The position numbers and the translations under genes are program-made. Below are positions 61,085 to 64,000 of a DNA stretch of 64,000 bases, one piece after another (positions within the stretch are counted from its first letter, which is position 1; each line of letters opens with the position of its first letter). The stretch is taken from positions 21,263 to 85,262 of the forward strand of contig JBBRBB010000019.1 in the NCBI GenBank assembly GCA_038206235.1, read 5' to 3'. The stretch comes from JBBRBB01 sp038206235. GTDB taxonomy: Bacteria; Bacteroidota; Bacteroidia; Chitinophagales; Chitinophagaceae. The notes beneath the pieces are model-generated. The model worked only from the letters and a program-made list of their open reading frames with translations. It did no database searches and was not told the DNA's origin.

Positions 61085-63898
61085 ATGCCCCTGAGCTGGA
61101 ATGAAATAAAAAGCCGTGCTGTTGTTTTCACAAACAAATGGAAAGATGAAGTAAGCGAACATGCTGAAGCAAAATCTTTTTGGGATGATTTTTTTACTGT
61201 ATTTGGTATTTCACGCCGAAGGGTTGCAACTTTTGAGCATTCAGTTCCGCTCTCCTTGGGAGAGGGATTAGGCGTGAGGTCAGGATACATTGACCTGCTT
61301 TGGAAAGGTGTTATTCTTATTGAGCACAAAAGCCGCGGCAAAGATTTAAATAAAGCTTACCAGCAAGCCAAAGATTATTTCCCCGGGCTCAAAGAAAAAG
61401 AGCTTCCCCGCTATATTTTAGTAAGTGACTTTGAAAGATTTAATCTTTACGATCTTGAAGCAAACACGTCGCATGAATTTAAGCTTACGGATTTTGTAAA
61501 TCACGTTCACCTCTTTGGTTTTATTGCAGGCTATCAAAAAAGAATTTATAAAGAGCAAGACCCTGTAAATATTGAAGCTGCCGCATTAATGGGTAAGCTT
61601 CACGATAAGCTCGAAGCAATAGGATATACAGGTCATGCTTTGGAACTTTATCTTGTAAGATTACTCTTTTGTTTGTTTGCAGATGATACCAACATTTTTG
61701 AAAAAGGAATTTTGCAGGATTATATCGAGCTGCGAACTTCGGAAGATGGCAGCGACCTTGCCAATCATATTTCACAATTGTTTGAAACATTAAACACGCC
61801 AAAAGAAAAGCGGTTTAAAAATCTTGATGAAAGCCTTGCTGCCTTTCCTTATGTAAATGGAAAATTGTTTCAGGAGCATTTGCCCACAGCCAGCTTTGAC
61901 AGTGAGATGCGAAAAATACTTTTGGAATGCAGCTTGCTCGATTGGGGCAAAATCTCTCCCGCAATCTTTGGCTCTCTTTTTCAAAGTGTAATGAACCCTG
62001 TTGAAAGAAGAAACCTTGGCGCACACTATACAAGTGAAAAAAATATTCTTAAGCTGATAAAGCCTTTGTTCCTTGATGAGCTTTGGAAAGAATTTGAAAG
62101 TGTAAAAGACAATACATCAAAGCTGAAAAAGCTTCATGATAAAATAAGCAAGCTGCGGTTTCTTGACCCTGCCTGTGGCTGTGGTAACTTTTTAATAATT
62201 GCTTACCGTGAGTTGCGAATGCTTGAAATGGAGATTGTAAAACTGCTTTTAAAAAATCAAACCGTTACTGATATTGGTCATTATTTTTTACTGGATGTAG
62301 ACAGGTTTTACGGCATAGAGTATGAAGAATTTCCTGCGCAGGTTGCGCAGGTTGCTATATGGCTTATAGATCATCAGATGAACATGAAAGCAAGTGAAAC
62401 TTTTGGAGAGTATTATGTGCGTTTGCCTTTGCGAAAAAGCGCAGTTATAAAACATGGAAACGCTTTACAAACAGATTGGCAAAGTTTGATTGAACTATTG
62501 CCCTGGGAAAAAGGAGAAGCAAGATTCAATTACATTTTTGGTAATCCGCCTTTTGGGGGGAAACAATACAAAAGTCTTTTACAAAAAAAAGACATGGAAA
62601 ATATTTTCATAGGCGTTAACGGTGCAGGAGTGTTAGATTATGTATCTGCGTGGTACATTAAAGCTGCGCAATATATGCAGCACCACAACGTCATTGCGAT
62701 GAGCGACGCAGGAGCGAAGAAGCAATCCCCTGATACACGTTGTGCTTTTGTAAGTACCAATTCAATTTCACAAGGTGAACAGGTTAGTATCTTATGGAAT
62801 GAATTATTCAATAGATATAAAATAGAAATTCATTTTGCACATCGTACATTCAAATGGAGTAATGAAGCAAAAGGAAATGCGGGAGTTCATGTAGTAATCA
62901 TTGGCTTTGCCAATTTTAAAATTGAAGAAAAACATCTTTATGAATATGACAATATAAAAGATGAACCGCATGAAGTAATGACAAAAAATATTAACCCCTA
63001 TTTAATTGACTATAAAAACCTTTTAATAAAAAGTAGAAAGCAACCAATTTGTAATATTCCTCGGATGGTAAATGGAAGTATGCCGAATGATAATGGAAAC
63101 TTAATATTAAATGATGAAGAGAAGGAAAAAATTCATCAGGAATATCCAGAAGCAGATGCTTTCATTAAAAAGCTCATTGGAGCAGATGAATTTATTAATG
63201 GTTATAATAGATGGTGTCTGTGGCTTAATAATGTACCGCCTAATTTATACAGGCATATAAATCCAATTATGGAAAGGATTAATAAGGTAAAGATTTTTAG
63301 GGCAAAAAGTACTAGAGATATAACAAGAAAGTTGGCAAATTCACCGATGCTTTTTGGAGAGATTCGTCAACCCAATACAAATTATATTGTGGTTCCAGTT
63401 ACATCATCGGAAAATAGAGCTTATATTCCCCTAGGCTTATTTGATGAAAATACTATAGTAACAAATCTCATCAACATTGTACCAGGTGCAAATCTTTATC
63501 ACCTTGGTATTATGACTTCTTTTATGAATATGATTTGGATAAAGTATACATGCGGTAGATTAGAAAGTAGATTACGCTATACTAAAGACAATGTTTACAA
63601 CAACTTTCCATGGCCAGAAAATCCAACCAAAAAACAAATTAAAAATGAAGAAGCCGCAGCACAAAATGTTTTAGATACAAGAGCAAAATTTCCTGAAAGC
63701 AGTTTAGCAGATTTATACCACCCGAACACAATGCCGACCGAATTAGTAAAGGCACATAAAACACTTGATAAAGCTGTTGACCTTTGTTATCGTCCGCAAC
63801 CTTTTATAAATGAAACAAAGCGAATTGAATTTTTATTTGAGTTGTATGATAAGTACACGAGTGGAATGTTTGCGAAGGAGAAAAAGGGAAAGCGTTAG
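61085..63898 (+). CDS. MmeI-like type IIG restriction enzyme (fused nuclease/methyltransferase)
   Basis: 937 residues. The N-terminal nuclease has D70-x9-E80-x-K82 (GYIDLLWKGVILIEHKSRGK). A helical linker follows, then a gamma-type N6-adenine methylase with FLDPACGCGNFLIIAY (near 360) and FNYIFGNPPFGG (near 487), then a target-recognition region and a C-terminal helical part (DLYHPNTMPTELVKAHKTLD). This is the layout of MmeI-type enzymes, which bind, methylate one strand and cut about 20 bases away. Two palindromic repeats are inserted in frame, encoding PLSLGEGLGVRS (about 54-66) and VIAMSDAGAKKQSPDT (about 536-551). Confidence 0.88.
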   Translation: MPLSWNEIKSRAVVFTNKWKDEVSEHAEAKSFWDDFFTVFGISRRRVATFEHSVPLSLGEGLGVRSGYIDLLWKGVILIEHKSRGKDLNKAYQQAKDYFPGLKEKELPRYILVSDFERFNLYDLEANTSHEFKLTDFVNHVHLFGFIAGYQKRIYKEQDPVNIEAAALMGKLHDKLEAIGYTGHALELYLVRLLFCLFADDTNIFEKGILQDYIELRTSEDGSDLANHISQLFETLNTPKEKRFKNLDESLAAFPYVNGKLFQEHLPTASFDSEMRKILLECSLLDWGKISPAIFGSLFQSVMNPVERRNLGAHYTSEKNILKLIKPLFLDELWKEFESVKDNTSKLKKLHDKISKLRFLDPACGCGNFLIIAYRELRMLEMEIVKLLLKNQTVTDIGHYFLLDVDRFYGIEYEEFPAQVAQVAIWLIDHQMNMKASETFGEYYVRLPLRKSAVIKHGNALQTDWQSLIELLPWEKGEARFNYIFGNPPFGGKQYKSLLQKKDMENIFIGVNGAGVLDYVSAWYIKAAQYMQHHNVIAMSDAGAKKQSPDTRCAFVSTNSISQGEQVSILWNELFNRYKIEIHFAHRTFKWSNEAKGNAGVHVVIIGFANFKIEEKHLYEYDNIKDEPHEVMTKNINPYLIDYKNLLIKSRKQPICNIPRMVNGSMPNDNGNLILNDEEKEKIHQEYPEADAFIKKLIGADEFINGYNRWCLWLNNVPPNLYRHINPIMERINKVKIFRAKSTRDITRKLANSPMLFGEIRQPNTNYIVVPVTSSENRAYIPLGLFDENTIVTNLINIVPGANLYHLGIMTSFMNMIWIKYTCGRLESRLRYTKDNVYNNFPWPENPTKKQIKNEEAAAQNVLDTRAKFPESSLADLYHPNTMPTELVKAHKTLDKAVDLCYRPQPFINETKRIEFLFELYDKYTSGMFAKEKKGKR
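61247..61281. repeat. In-frame palindromic repeat 1 in the MmeI-like gene
   Basis: CGCTCTCCTTGGGAGAGGG followed by ATTAGGCGTGAGGT. The reverse reading, LTPNPSPKE, is a hallmark of the same element elsewhere. It lies just before the nuclease motif. Confidence 0.7.
62689..62730. repeat. In-frame palindromic repeat 2 in the MmeI-like gene
   Basis: CGTCATTGCGA ... GGAGCGAAGAAGCAATCCCC, the widespread GTCATTGCGA/GCAATCC type of intergenic palindrome, inserted between the NPPF motif and FVSTNSISQGEQV of the methylase. Confidence 0.7.
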
Positions 63899-63924
63899 AT
63901 ACGCTAAAAATTAGGCAATTCATA

Positions 63925-64000
63925 ACTGCCGCCGGACAAACCCGAACTGCCGCCGGACAAACCCCGAACTCCCGCCGGACAAACCCGAACTGTCGCCGGA
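63925..64000. repeat. GC-rich 21-22 bp tandem repeat, cut by the window edge
   Basis: Three and a half copies of a unit built on GCCGCCGGACAAACCCGAACT, very GC-rich compared with the surrounding DNA. The array continues beyond the window. Confidence 0.8.

Overview
The window looks like a chromosomal segment of a Bacteroidota bacterium, most likely of the order Chitinophagales (family Chitinophagaceae is an inference). Support: low GC; -7 promoter boxes of the TAnnTTTG type; a type IX secretion C-terminal sorting domain; a two-component regulator propeller sensor (reg_prop plus Y_Y_Y); DUF4468, DUF2807 and DUF6922 proteins; and bglX, hpd, pruA and glnS proteins of Bacteroidota type. No tRNA, rRNA or CRISPR array was recognised.

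Layout. 1-7.1 kb: end of a CBS-domain gene, a BamA/TamA-like outer-membrane protein, a PaaE-type ferredoxin reductase, and a sensor kinase/LuxR regulator pair. 7.5-20.7 kb: mostly catabolic and secreted enzymes (FAD oxidase, GH3 beta-glucosidase, two SGNH hydrolases, M19 dipeptidase, tandem amidohydrolases, TMEM175 channel, CDGSH protein, isocitrate dehydrogenase). 21.0-24.4 kb: an accessory island that looks like an integrase-less run of gene cassettes. Two long inverted-repeat sites of attC-like architecture bound a DUF5343/Swt1-HEPN pair (HEPN frameshifted) and a hypothetical/DUF4468 pair, followed by a HicB-HicA toxin-antitoxin module. 24.5-31.4 kb: small membrane protein, TauE/SafE protein, inorganic pyrophosphatase, L,D-transpeptidase, 4-hydroxyphenylpyruvate dioxygenase, a DUF1328 remnant and a large secreted metalloprotease. 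31.7-33.2 kb: a BglII/BstYI-like type II restriction-modification system. 33.4-45.2 kb: acyl-CoA dehydrogenase, SMC, a decayed PemK/MazF-like toxin beside an intact antitoxin candidate, glnS, folB, a 5'-truncated RES-domain gene and pruA. 45.3-47.5 kb: a translationally coupled pair, a class I isoprenoid-enzyme-like protein and an exported protein with a DxDD motif; this is the most interesting candidate for an undescribed pathway. 47.5-48.4 kb: AbiEii-like toxin with DUF6922 antitoxin. 48.6-58.2 kb: prfB with its programmed frameshift, MmcQ/YjbR protein, ATP-dependent DNA ligase with its partner exonuclease, sulfatase, a periplasmic-binding lipoprotein and guaA. 58.2-64 kb: tandem repeats, a DUF2807 lipoprotein, a REP-associated transposase inside a cluster of palindromic repeats, an MmeI-like type IIG restriction enzyme, and the start of a GC-rich tandem repeat.

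A theme across the window is the large number of short palindromic and tandem repeats. Several lie inside or at the ends of coding sequences: two in frame in the MmeI-like gene, one forming the C-terminus of the ligase-associated exonuclease, and one at the end of the TMEM175 gene. There is also repeated evidence of decay of accessory genes (HEPN, PemK, RES, DUF1328). All homology statements come from motif recognition by eye; no database search was run.
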